64,000 bases of DNA. Source: Streptomyces sp. NBC_01775 (GTDB lineage: Bacteria > Actinomycetota > Actinomycetes > Streptomycetales > Streptomycetaceae). Positions 35,571 to 43,766 of the stretch are shown in pieces. Under the pieces are notes generated by a model. That model made no database searches. It worked only from the letters and a program-made list of their open reading frames with translations, and had not been told where the DNA came from. Where the stretch lies: positions 8,494,001 through 8,558,000 of the forward strand of contig NZ_CP109104.1 in assembly GCF_035917675.1 (NCBI RefSeq), in the 5' to 3' direction. The translations under genes and the position numbers were made by a program. Numbering within the stretch: position 1 is the stretch's first letter; every line of letters starts with the position of its first letter.

Positions 35571-37889
35571 TCAGCGAGGTGATACGGGGGCGGTGGTGCC
35601 GGCCGTGGCTTCCAGGTGCAGCAGCCAGGCACGCTCGGGGGGCGTCAGCGGGGGCTGGAGGCCGAGTCCTTCCAGGGCGCGCCCGCTCAGCGTCGTACCG
35701 CCCGCGGACCACCAGCGGGGCGGCGTCGCCCCGGCGGGCGGGGGAGTGCCTGTCGGGTGTACGACACGTATGCGGTAGCGCTGTGCCGGATCCAGGCCCG
35801 GCAGTCGCACGGGTGCCGGTACGCCGTGAGCGGGGACGGCCAACTGCGCGTAGCAGAACAGCGCCTCGCTCCGGTCCGCCGCGACGACCCCGTGCACCCA
35901 CGCCCCGGGGTCCGGATGGTCGGCGCGCACGACGGCGCCGGAGTGCAGCAGCGCACGGTGCCGCTTGTAGAGGGCGAACACCCGCTGGAGCGCCGCCCGT
36001 TCCGCGTCGTCCGCCGCGCCGTCGATGTCCCACTCCGCCCCGGCGTGGCCGAACAGCGCGGTCGCGGCCCGCAGGTCCAGTGCGTGGGTGCGGCCCGTGG
36101 TGTGGGCGCGTGCGGGCCCGATGTGCGCGCCGAGCAGTTCGGGCGGCAGGAACACTCCGGTCCAGCGCTGGATGGCCTGCCGTTCCAGCGCGTCGTTGCA
36201 GTCGCTGGTCCAGACTCTGTCGGTGCGCTCAAGGATGCCCAGGTCCACCCTGCCCCCGCCGGAGGCGCAGCTTTCGATCTCGACGTCCGGATGCTGGTCC
36301 CGCAGCGCGTCCAACAGCCGGTAGACGGCGACGGTCTGCGTGTGCGCACCGGCGCGCCCGGCGTGCTGGGCCGCCACCAGGTCCCGGTTGTGGTCCCACT
36401 TGAGGGCCGCGATCTGGTGCGCGTTCAGCAGCGCGTCGAGGCGCTCGTGCACATACGCCCAGGCATCCGGTCGCGCCAGGTCCAGCACGAGCTGATGGCG
36501 GGCCTTCGGAGGAGTACGCCCAGGAGGGGCCAGAACCCACTCGGGGTGGTCGCGGAACAGCCGGGAATCCGGGTTGACCATCTCGGGCTCGACCCACAGC
36601 CCGAACTCCATGCCCAGGGAGCGCACATGGCCGATGAGCGGCCCCAGCCCGCGCGGCCACACCTCCTCGTCCACGTACCAGTCGCCGAGCCCCGCGTGGT
36701 CGTCACGGCGGCCCTGGAACCATCCGTCGTCCAGCACGAAACGCTCCACCCCCGCCTCGGCCGCCGTCTCGGCCAGTGCGCGCAGCCGTTGCTCGTCGTG
36801 CCGGAAGTAGACGGCTTCCCACGTGTTGAGCACCACCGGGCGAGGCCGGGACCAGCGGGCGCGCGGTGGCCGGGAGCGCAGCCAGCCGTGGAACGCGGAG
36901 CTGATGCCGTCGATGCCCGTGTCGCTGTACGCGGCACACAGCCACGGCATGGCGTACTCCTCTCCGGGGCCCAGTGTCAGCTCACCGGGCGCGAGCAGCT
37001 CTCCGCCGCCGAGCATCCCCCCACCCTCCGGCAGCCGCTCGGCGTAGAGCGTGTGCCCGCCGCTCCATGCCACGTGCGCGGCCCACACCTCGCCGTGCCG
37101 GAATCCGAAGCCGGATGCTCCCGCGAGCATGCCTATGGTCGCGTCCAGCCCCGGCCTGCCCCTGCGCGACTCGCGTACGCGCAGTCCGTCGTGGAAGGGC
37201 TGCCGCTGCGGGACGCGCTCACGGCAGTGCCGCCCGGTGAAGTCCAACAGCTCGGTGGCGTGCGCGGGCAACGGCAAGGCGGCCTCCAGCCCGTCCAGCG
37301 CGTACGGTGCCCGCCCGGTGTTGCGCAGTACGTGGCGTATGCGCAGCAGCCCGTCCGGGGCCAGCTCGATCTCGGTCCGCAGCCGCAGCGCGGCGTGCTC
37401 GTCCACGGCGGTCAGCGTGGCGCGTCGGATGCCGTGCTGGTGACTGTCGGCGGGTGACCCAGCGGCGTGCGCTGTGCCGCCCGACGTCGTACCGGATGGA
37501 GCAGCCGACGGTGTGACGGACTCCAGGGCGAAGAGCGGCGTCCAGTCGGCCCCGTTCCGATGACCGCGCAATCCGGGCCGACCCGGGTATCCGGTGGCGT
37601 GCTCCGGCAGCAGCCCCGGCGGAACCGGGGAGTCCGGGCCGGCCGGGGGCACCGGCGCCGAGAGCGCGTCGGCGAGGTCGGCGGCGCGGTCGAGATCGGT
37701 CTGATCCAGGGGAGCGCCCCAGTGCACGACCGAGGGCAGCCCGGCACCGCGGGCGTCGAGGAGAAGACATACGCGCGCGTTGGCCACCGCCACGAAGCCG
37801 CGTGGGGTGACGGGGGAGTCAGGGCCGGGGGACGGCACGGTGGAGTCGGCGGCGGGCACGGGGGAGTCGGGCGCGGGGGAATCCGGCAT
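35571..37889 (-). CDS. alpha-galactosidase, GH36 family
   Basis: A 772-residue glycoside hydrolase with the N-terminal beta-supersandwich, catalytic barrel and C-terminal sheet of GH36. Key motifs are ERFVLDDGWFQGRRDDHAGL, GLWVEPEMVNPDS, the nucleophile in LKWDHNRD, the acid/base region in TSDCNDALERQAIQRW and ESCASGGGRVDLG. The first 30 residues are a Pro/Ser/Asp repeat with no signal peptide, so it acts inside the cell on imported alpha-galactosides. ATG 37889 was chosen; no transport genes are adjacent. Confidence 0.92.
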   Translation of the reverse strand: MPDSPAPDSPVPAADSTVPSPGPDSPVTPRGFVAVANARVCLLLDARGAGLPSVVHWGAPLDQTDLDRAADLADALSAPVPPAGPDSPVPPGLLPEHATGYPGRPGLRGHRNGADWTPLFALESVTPSAAPSGTTSGGTAHAAGSPADSHQHGIRRATLTAVDEHAALRLRTEIELAPDGLLRIRHVLRNTGRAPYALDGLEAALPLPAHATELLDFTGRHCRERVPQRQPFHDGLRVRESRRGRPGLDATIGMLAGASGFGFRHGEVWAAHVAWSGGHTLYAERLPEGGGMLGGGELLAPGELTLGPGEEYAMPWLCAAYSDTGIDGISSAFHGWLRSRPPRARWSRPRPVVLNTWEAVYFRHDEQRLRALAETAAEAGVERFVLDDGWFQGRRDDHAGLGDWYVDEEVWPRGLGPLIGHVRSLGMEFGLWVEPEMVNPDSRLFRDHPEWVLAPPGRTPPKARHQLVLDLARPDAWAYVHERLDALLNAHQIAALKWDHNRDLVAAQHAGRAGAHTQTVAVYRLLDALRDQHPDVEIESCASGGGRVDLGILERTDRVWTSDCNDALERQAIQRWTGVFLPPELLGAHIGPARAHTTGRTHALDLRAATALFGHAGAEWDIDGAADDAERAALQRVFALYKRHRALLHSGAVVRADHPDPGAWVHGVVAADRSEALFCYAQLAVPAHGVPAPVRLPGLDPAQRYRIRVVHPTGTPPPAGATPPRWWSAGGTTLSGRALEGLGLQPPLTPPERAWLLHLEATAGTTAPVSPR

Positions 37890-38199
37890 GGGCCACACTG
37901 TCGCCGAGCGCCGGCGGGGAGGGAAGCGGGCAACTCCCTTGCGGTACGGCGGTTTCGCGCCTACGCGACCGGTCGGCGGCGAGCCCCGCGATTTCGCTCG
38001 GCGCACCCTGGGCATGATCGCGGAGTTCGAACCCGCTTTCCTCTCGCCCCCGCGGTCGGAGGCCGGAGCTCCCAGGGGCTCCGGCCACCCATCCCGGTTA
38101 CCGACTGCTATCCCGTAGGCCCGCTCCGTGCGACATATTCGCCGACCTTTTGGACACTCGTACGGGGAGCTCTGCTCAAAAGGGTTGAAAGGGGAACCC
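37890..38199. other. 310-bp intergenic stretch, no gene seen
   Basis: Divergent gap between alpha-galactosidase and the GlsB-type gene. The only sites I can read are the AAAGGGG ribosome site at 38188-38195 and an AT-richer patch around 38130-38150 that may carry a promoter. Confidence 0.4.
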
Positions 38200-38481
38200 G
38201 TGGATATCTCAGGCATCATCAGCGCCGTCATCATCGGCCTCGTCATCGGCGCACTCGGCCGCCTGGTTCTGCCGGGCAGGCAGCACGTCGGCCTGCTCTG
38301 GACGCTCGTGGTCGGCATCATCGCGGCGCTGGCGGGCACGGCCATCGCCGGCGCCGCCGACGTCGCCGACACCAGAGGAATCGACTGGATAGAACTCGCC
38401 ATCCAGGTCGGCCTCGCGGCGGTAGGCGTCGGCGTCCTGGAGGGCGCGCAGTCCCGCGGACGGGCGGGACGCCCCCGGTAG
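38200..38481 (+). CDS. GlsB/YeaQ/YmgE-family stress-response membrane protein
   Basis: This is a 93-residue, very hydrophobic protein. It starts at GTG 38200 behind AAAGGGG and reads VDISGIISAVIIGLVIGALG, then RLVLPGRQHVGLLWTLVVGI. The family has three short membrane helices with a GRLVLPG motif after the first. Members are small inner-membrane proteins linked to acid and general stress; biochemical role is not established. It stands alone. Confidence 0.85.
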   Translation: MDISGIISAVIIGLVIGALGRLVLPGRQHVGLLWTLVVGIIAALAGTAIAGAADVADTRGIDWIELAIQVGLAAVGVGVLEGAQSRGRAGRPR

Positions 38482-38902
38482 CCTCGGCGGCCCGCTCCCT
38501 GAGACCGGTTACGCGCCTGCCAAGGGCGTCGTACGCCAACGCGGCACCCCTGGGCGCGCACGCACGCGGCCTCGGGGCGGTGCGGTGCGGTTCGCCGTAG
38601 CTCTGTGTCACGGTGCGTACGGTCACCGGGTTCAGCGAACAGGCCCCCGGGAGAGTTGGCCCCCGGCCGTCCGTGGAACTGGCATGGGCATGCCGCCTCC
38701 GGAGCCATACCCGCCGGTCGAATCCCCCCCCGGGCCACTCTCCGCGAAGCCCTGAAATGCCCCGTGAACAGCTTGGATGTTGGTTGCGGGGCGCTGGTGT
38801 CGGTGCAGGCGGATGCGATCCGAACGAGGGGGCGGACGCCGGATACCGGCAGATCAGCCGGCGCGGATCGTCCACCGCGACACTGAGGGCACGTTCATCC
38901 TC

Positions 38903-39190
38903 ATGGGAGGGAACACCTTGCTGGGTGTCCCGGTCCCCAACCGGTCAACCGCTGACCTGGATGACCCCGAGATCTCGCTCGACCCGGACGACGTCTACGC
39001 CGAGCTCTGCGACGCCGATCTCTACGGCACCGAACTCGAAAGGCGAGGACTGAGCAACAGGCGAGGGACTGAGCAACGCCGGGCTCGAAAAGGGGCGGAC
39101 AGGTTGCTCCTGGCCGACGGCCCGTCTGCCAGGAGCTTCACCACTTCCCGGCACGCGCCCCCTACGCCAACCCGCCTGCCTGTGAGGTGA
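38903..39190 (+). CDS. possible small acidic protein, C-terminus doubtful
   Basis: From ATG 38903 the first roughly 48 codons (MGGNTLLGVPVPNRSTADLD, then DPEISLDPDDVYAELCDADL) have GC-rich third positions and an acidic, Asp-rich composition, so they look translated. After residue 50 the frame turns Arg/Ser-rich with poor codon bias up to the stop at 39190. The original 3' end may have been lost. No ribosome site is convincing and no family was recognised. The surrounding gap 38482-39376 (895 bp) has no other supported gene. Confidence 0.35.
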   Translation: MGGNTLLGVPVPNRSTADLDDPEISLDPDDVYAELCDADLYGTELERRGLSNRRGTEQRRARKGADRLLLADGPSARSFTTSRHAPPTPTRLPVR

Positions 39191-39222
39191 GTTGGCGGGG
39201 CGGGGCTCCGTACAAGTAACCA

Positions 39223-39289
39223 ACGTGAAGTCTCTGGTAGCCGGGGACAGCGTCCTCCGGTGAAAGCCGTCCCACCTGGGGCTTCACGT
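39223..39289 (+). ncRNA. candidate structured RNA element
   Basis: An 8-bp closing stem, ACGTGAAG (39223-39230) with CTTCACGT (39282-39289), encloses two hairpins. One is CCGG-GGAC / GTCC-T-CCGG (39241-39260) and the other is CCC-ACCT-GGG (39271-39280). The segment CTCTGGTAGCC...CCGGTGAAAGCCG recalls domain I of bacterial group II introns, but no reverse transcriptase or domain V is visible. It may be an intron remnant or an unrelated RNA. Confidence 0.4.
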
Positions 39290-39376
39290 CTTCGAGCGGT
39301 CGAGCAGCCGGTCGTGGGAACCCCGCACACGCGTATCAACTCACTTGCGGGGGACCGTTTCCACTGAGAACCCCAG

Positions 39377-40054
39377 TCAGCGACGGGAGGTGGGGCGCTG
39401 GGGTGGGGCGATGCGTACCCGCTCTTCGTCGGGCGCGTTCTCGATGTCGTCGAGCTGCGCGGTGATCGTGCTGCGCAGGTCGTCGTAGTCCTCGAAGTGG
39501 TAGTCGTTGAACAACGTGTAGCCCGTCCACATCAGGTTCGCGCACACCCGTGCCGACACCCGGCCGGTCTGGGCGCCCATGCCGACCAGCGCCACCGACT
39601 CGATGCTGCCCGGCGTCTCCTTGTTCTGCCGGTGGACCGCCTGGAACGCGGCGGCGCACGCCAGGGCAACGTTCAGGGTCTCACTCACGTTCTGTGAGGA
39701 GTTCTCCATCGTCGGCGTCGAGATCAGGAACTTCGGGTTGGTCGCCCCCGACGGGACGCACACCGCGCTTCCCACGGGGAGCCGTCCCGCGGACTGATCG
39801 CGGATCGCCCGCTGCACGCGCAGCTGTATGCCCGCTCCGAGGTGCCGCTTGATGACCGCGTCGACACCGCCGTCCATCCGGCCCCGGGAGTTGGTCGGGT
39901 TGACCCAGGCATCGACGTTCTCATCGAGGATTGAGCCTTTGCGGATCTCGATCTCGGGGGTATCGGCAAACGCCGCCTGCCACGCCTCCACCACCTTCGT
40001 GTTGATATCGGTCAACACGACCCTAAGCGGCGACGGCACGCGGTTTACGGTCAC
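39377..40054 (-). CDS. macro-domain protein (ADP-ribose binding/hydrolase fold)
   Basis: A 225-residue single-domain protein from GTG 40054, which has GGAG six bases upstream. The macro-domain signature is clear: KGSILDENVDAWVNPTNSRG (about residues 39-58) followed by RMDGGVDAVIKRHLG, then GRLPVGSAVCVPSG and VALVGMGAQTGRV. VNPTN plus MDGGVD is the ADP-ribose site of phage-like and DarG-like macro proteins. Its divergent neighbour encodes a UNG-ADP-ribosyltransferase fusion, so this protein is probably the hydrolase or immunity partner that removes or binds ADP-ribose. Longer starts at 40093 and 40153 exist. Confidence 0.87.
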   Translation of the reverse strand: MTVNRVPSPLRVVLTDINTKVVEAWQAAFADTPEIEIRKGSILDENVDAWVNPTNSRGRMDGGVDAVIKRHLGAGIQLRVQRAIRDQSAGRLPVGSAVCVPSGATNPKFLISTPTMENSSQNVSETLNVALACAAAFQAVHRQNKETPGSIESVALVGMGAQTGRVSARVCANLMWTGYTLFNDYHFEDYDDLRSTITAQLDDIENAPDEERVRIAPPQRPTSRR

Positions 40055-40136
40055 AATCCACTCCAATCGAGAAACGGTCCTTCCACCGGTCATGACGCTA
40101 CCGTGTCCCACTGACAACGCCTCTGCCGACGACAGT

Positions 40137-40155
40137 TCGTGACCTATCGTCACGA
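40137..40155. promoter_or_regulatory. 19-bp palindrome between macro and UNG-ART genes
   Basis: TCGTGAC (40137-40143) and GTCACGA (40149-40155) are perfect 7-bp arms around CTATC, in the 319-bp divergent gap 40055-40373. A TTGACA hexamer lies at 40350-40355, close to the UNG-ART start. No other gene is seen in the gap. Confidence 0.5.
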
Positions 40156-40373
40156 TTGCGAGCGTACCGACCCGGTGCTAGCCTGCCGCCAGATTTTCGC
40201 GGACCAAGTCTTGAACTCCGACGCCGCCGAGGAGAGTCGGCCGGCCCACATGCCCGGCGTCGGGGGTTCTTTGCCGTTGGATTCAGGCGGATCCAGGGAT
40301 TTCCCGTGGAAATCGACCACCTCGCCAATCACGCTCCCGCCAGCACGGGTTGACAATTCGGAGTCCCTCCACA

Positions 40374-41990
40374 ATGAGCGATGCCAATACCCCCGCCAAG
40401 CCCGACCCGAATGACCCGCTGGCCCTCACCGAACTGTTCAAGGGCGGCGGCGAACCCTGGCTTCCGCTGCTGAAGCCGGTCATCGAGGCGCAGCCGGACG
40501 CGGCCACCTTCATCGGTCCGGGCCGTGGCCCGGACGTCGTCCCCGTGCGCGAACTGACCTTCCAGGCGCTCAAGCCCAACCCGCCGCACAAGTGGAAGGT
40601 CGTCATATTCGGCCAGAACCCGTACCCGCGGCCGGAGAGCGCCACCGGCATCGCCATGTTCGACAACACCTTCCACGACTGGAAAGACAGTCAGTTCGGC
40701 AGGGTCGTGAGCATCCGCTGCATCATCAAGGCAGCGGCGATGTGGAAGTACGGAATTCCCAAGAAGACCCCGATCGCCGACGTTCGCGCGCTTTTGAAGA
40801 AGCAGGAGACCGTTCAGCCGCCGGAATGGTTTCAGGCGATGCTCACGCAGGGGGTGCTGCTGCTGAACGCGGCTCTCACCGCCAGCGGTAACGAGGCGCG
40901 GGGGTCCGACCGGCACGCCGGATTCTGGCGTCCGGTCGCCGAGCGGATCGTCGAAGAGATCCTCAAGGCCAAACAGAACGCTGCCGACGAGGACCGTGGC
41001 GTTGTCTTCGCCTGGTGGGGCGCTCACGCGCGCAATCTGAAGAAGATCGTCCTCGAACTCCAGAAGAAGTACCCAGAGGTCGACGTCCGGCATATCGACC
41101 ACCCCAACCCCGCGGCGCAGGGCGACATCTTCTGCGAAGGCGACCATTTCGGGATGGTGAACGACGCCCTCGCGTCGCTGGGTGCCGATGAGATCGACTG
41201 GCTGCCGAGCCAGGGGTGGAACAAGCTCGCGGCGGCGGCCGGCGGGACGGAAGGCGACATCGCCGAACGCATGGGCACGTTCATCGCGTCCACCATGGAG
41301 CTGCACCAGCTCTATCTCGAACGGCTCGCCAGCGTCAAAGACGAGGGGCTCGTCCTCCCGGCGATCACCGGTGTGTTCGACACCGCGCTCATGGAATTTC
41401 GTGACGCCGTTACCCCGGTCGCCAAGCTGCTGTCCGGTCTCGACCAGCACGTCAAGCTGTCGCACGAATTCGGCAAGAGGCGGGCGGACGAAGCGGCCGA
41501 CAGCCTGTCCGCCGATGCGATCGCCGCCCTGTACCTCTATACCTGCGAGTCCGCGTTCTACCGGGAGATCAACGCCATTCTGCGCTCCCCGGACCGGACC
41601 AAAATCGTCCCGTACCTCCCGTATCTTCGCCTGTTGTTCTCGGCGGTATCGGGGCTTCCCGCCCGCACGGAGCCGTTGTGGCGCGGGGTATCGCTGGACC
41701 TGCGCGCGCAATACCCACTCGGACGGACCGTGACCTGGTGGGGCGTGTCCTCGTGCACGTCCAAGGTCGGCGTGGCACGGGGATTCCTCGGCAGCCGCGG
41801 CAAGCGAACGCTCTTCGAGGTGCTCCCCGTCCGGGCCGTGGGCATCCGCAGTTTCTCCTCCTTTACCGAGGAGGAGGAATTCATCCTCCTGCCGGGCACG
41901 CAGCTCAAGGTGTCGGACGTAAAGACCGAGCGCAGCGGCCTGTGCACCGTGAAGCTGACCGAATTGGAAGAGCAGACCCTCGTGTCCTGA
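40374..41990 (+). CDS. uracil-DNA glycosylase domain fused to an ADP-ribosyltransferase domain
   Basis: A 538-residue two-domain protein. Residues about 70-270 match family-1 uracil-DNA glycosylase: VVIFGQNPYP (80-85 motif A, with Asn where the catalytic Asp normally sits), QGVLLLNAALTASGNE, VVFAWWGAHARNLKK and motif B HPNPAAQ (243-249). Residues about 380-515 match an R-S-E ADP-ribosyltransferase: ALYLYTCESAFYREINAIL, LWRGV (R437), SSCTS (459-463) and EEEEFILLPGT (E500/E502). A helical linker joins them. GGAG lies ten bases before ATG 40374. Base composition is lower in GC than that of flanking genes. A toxin or defence role with the macro protein is inferred. Confidence 0.85.
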   Translation: MSDANTPAKPDPNDPLALTELFKGGGEPWLPLLKPVIEAQPDAATFIGPGRGPDVVPVRELTFQALKPNPPHKWKVVIFGQNPYPRPESATGIAMFDNTFHDWKDSQFGRVVSIRCIIKAAAMWKYGIPKKTPIADVRALLKKQETVQPPEWFQAMLTQGVLLLNAALTASGNEARGSDRHAGFWRPVAERIVEEILKAKQNAADEDRGVVFAWWGAHARNLKKIVLELQKKYPEVDVRHIDHPNPAAQGDIFCEGDHFGMVNDALASLGADEIDWLPSQGWNKLAAAAGGTEGDIAERMGTFIASTMELHQLYLERLASVKDEGLVLPAITGVFDTALMEFRDAVTPVAKLLSGLDQHVKLSHEFGKRRADEAADSLSADAIAALYLYTCESAFYREINAILRSPDRTKIVPYLPYLRLLFSAVSGLPARTEPLWRGVSLDLRAQYPLGRTVTWWGVSSCTSKVGVARGFLGSRGKRTLFEVLPVRAVGIRSFSSFTEEEEFILLPGTQLKVSDVKTERSGLCTVKLTELEEQTLVS

Positions 41991-42044
41991 GCGAGCGCGG
42001 ATCGGCTCTCCCGCGTCCCAGCTGCCCGATGACGACGTCGAGTT

Positions 42045-42060
42045 GAGCCCTGTCGGGCTC
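42045..42060. terminator. short hairpin after the UNG-ART gene
   Basis: GAGCCC (42045-42050) and GGGCTC (42055-42060) around TGTC, between convergent UNG-ART and TetR genes. Confidence 0.45.
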
Positions 42061-42142
42061 CGCGGGTGCACGGCGGAATCCGTTCGGCCGATTAACCCCC
42101 AACCCCCAACCCCTACCTCCCCCTTCCGCGATCACTGCCCTC

Positions 42143-42826
42143 TCAGCCCGAACGCTCCGCTGCCCCGCCCATGGCATCCACGCCACCCATATCGCCCAAC
42201 GCGCCTGCTCCGCCCGTGAGGTAGCGCGTGAGCATGGCGACGAGTTCGTTCTCGAACTGGGGGATGTCGATGGGGTCGGGGGCGGCGATGAGCTGGTGGA
42301 CGAGGAGTTCGATCGTGGAGACGACGAGACGGGCGGCGATGTGCGTGTCGCCGACCTGGACCTCCGGGTGGCTTCCGAGCAGCTCCCGGACGTAGGCGAC
42401 CCGTGCGCGCCAGTGGTGGGTGATCTTCTCAAGGAGCTCGGGGGCCCGGGGTGCCTGCTCGGCCATGACGCGGAGCAGTTGAGGGTCGTCGAGGTGGTTC
42501 TCGATCGCGGTGTGTACGAACTTGCGGATGATCTCTTCGAGGGAGTCGGGCAGTTCTTCCTCCTGGCGGCGTGTGACGGCGGCTGCCCCCGCTTCGAGGT
42601 GCTGGGTCAGCAGCTCGACGAGGATCGCATCCTTGTTCGGGTAGTACTGATACAGCGAGCCGATCGAGATCCGTGCGCGCTCGGCGATCCGGTTGGTGGT
42701 CCCGGCGGCGTAGCCGTGTTCGGCGAAAACGTGAGCAGCGGCGGCGAGGATGCGCTGTCTGGTGAGTTCGGAGCGAGCCTGTCGTGGCTGTTTACGTGGC
42801 TGAAGTCCGCGATGACCGGACGGCAT
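42143..42826 (-). CDS. TetR-family transcriptional regulator
   Basis: This 227-residue regulator has an N-terminal helix-turn-helix (ILAAAAHVFAEHGYAAGTTN, RIAERARISIGSLYQYYPNK) and a helical ligand domain with a Leu/His-rich core. It is divergent from the PPOX-VanB-SIP operon, with a palindrome in the 206-bp gap, so it most likely represses that operon and itself. The ligand is unknown. The C-terminus ends in a Gly-rich tail (GGAGALGDMGGVDAMGGA). Confidence 0.9.
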   Translation of the reverse strand: MPSGHRGLQPRKQPRQARSELTRQRILAAAAHVFAEHGYAAGTTNRIAERARISIGSLYQYYPNKDAILVELLTQHLEAGAAAVTRRQEEELPDSLEEIIRKFVHTAIENHLDDPQLLRVMAEQAPRAPELLEKITHHWRARVAYVRELLGSHPEVQVGDTHIAARLVVSTIELLVHQLIAAPDPIDIPQFENELVAMLTRYLTGGAGALGDMGGVDAMGGAAERSG

Positions 42827-42875
42827 GGCACCTCCTGGACAGCGCCGCGAAAGCGAGTGGCGCAGGACCTGAATA

Positions 42876-42887
42876 ATTGCTCACAAT
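42876..42887. promoter_or_regulatory. AT-rich dyad, candidate TetR operator
   Basis: ATTG-CTCA-CAAT lies inside an AT-rich patch (about 42871-42890) of the divergent gap between TetR and the PPOX gene, 50 bp from the TetR start. Confidence 0.45.
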
Positions 42888-43032
42888 AGTGCCATGAACT
42901 GCGACGGAGCGGTGAACGACTGCCGTCGGCAGGGAAGCGGGAGCAGGTGACCGACGTGGGCCCGCGCGCCCACCGCCACCCCGCTGCCCCCTCCCTTCCG
43001 CTCCCGCCCCGCCCTCCCTGGAAGGAGACTTC

Positions 43033-43662
43033 ATGGCGCATGTCAGCACACGGCCTCGGCAGGTGTCGCCGGCCGAGGTTCACGCCCGGCTGGGGGAGCC
43101 CGAAGCCATGACCAAGGCCAAGATCCTCGACCGCGTTGACGACTACTCCCGCCTCTTCATCGCGCATTCCCCCTTTCTGACGCTGGCGACGATGGACGCG
43201 GCGGGGCGCGCCGACTGCTCACCCCGTGGTGATTACCCGGGGTTCGTGAAGGTCCTCGACGATCACACGCTCGCGATCCCCGACCGGCCGGGTAACAAGA
43301 TCGCTGATTCCTTCCGCAATCTCGCCGAGAACGACGGGATCGGGCTGCTTTTCCTCATCCCCGGACTACGGGAAACGCTGCGGATCAACGGCCGCGCCTA
43401 TCCCACGGACGAACCCGATGTGCTCGCCCGCATGCGGACCGAGGCCAAAGAAGCGGTGCTGGCGCTCGTCGTCGACGTCGAGGAGGTCTATTTCCACTGT
43501 GGCCGCGCGCTCATCCGCTCCAGGCTGTGGGATCCCGCGAGCCAGGCACTTGCTGAGGAAATCCCGTCGGCCGGCGAGGTCGCCATCGCCCAACTCGGGC
43601 TCGACATCGATCCGAGCGCTGTCGACCACCTCCTCGAAGACGGCTACCGGAAGCTCTACTGA
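43033..43662 (+). CDS. pyridoxamine 5'-phosphate oxidase-fold (split-barrel) protein
   Basis: This 209-residue FMN-binding split-barrel protein starts at ATG 43033 with GGAAGGAG five bases before it. Typical segments are FIAHSPFLTLATMDAAGRAD, CSPRGDYPGFVKVLDDHTLA, IPDRPGNKIADSFRNL and EEVYFHCGRALIRSRLW. It belongs to the MSMEG_1061-like branch, which is not a true PdxH. It leads an operon with a VanB-type reductase and a siderophore-interacting protein, so a flavin-linked redox role is likely. Confidence 0.86.
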   Translation: MAHVSTRPRQVSPAEVHARLGEPEAMTKAKILDRVDDYSRLFIAHSPFLTLATMDAAGRADCSPRGDYPGFVKVLDDHTLAIPDRPGNKIADSFRNLAENDGIGLLFLIPGLRETLRINGRAYPTDEPDVLARMRTEAKEAVLALVVDVEEVYFHCGRALIRSRLWDPASQALAEEIPSAGEVAIAQLGLDIDPSAVDHLLEDGYRKLY

Positions 43663-43680
43663 CCAGGTCGAGCCGACCGG

Positions 43681-43726
43681 GCCAGGTCGGCCAAGCCAGA
43701 CCGGCCAGGTCGGCCAAGCCAGACCG
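43681..43726. repeat. two exact 23-bp tandem repeats
   Basis: GCCAGGTCGGCCAAGCCAGA followed by CCG is repeated at 43681-43703 and 43704-43726, in the 104-bp gap between the PPOX and VanB-type genes. Partial copies flank it on both sides. Confidence 0.85.
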
Positions 43727-43766
43727 GGCCAGGCCGAGCCGGCCCACAAGGTGAACGGAATCCCCG

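Noticed and set aside
38613..39053. Plus-strand frame of 146 residues overlapping the small acidic gene
   Set aside because: Arg/Ser-rich product with third-position bias against coding; the other frame has the coding signal.
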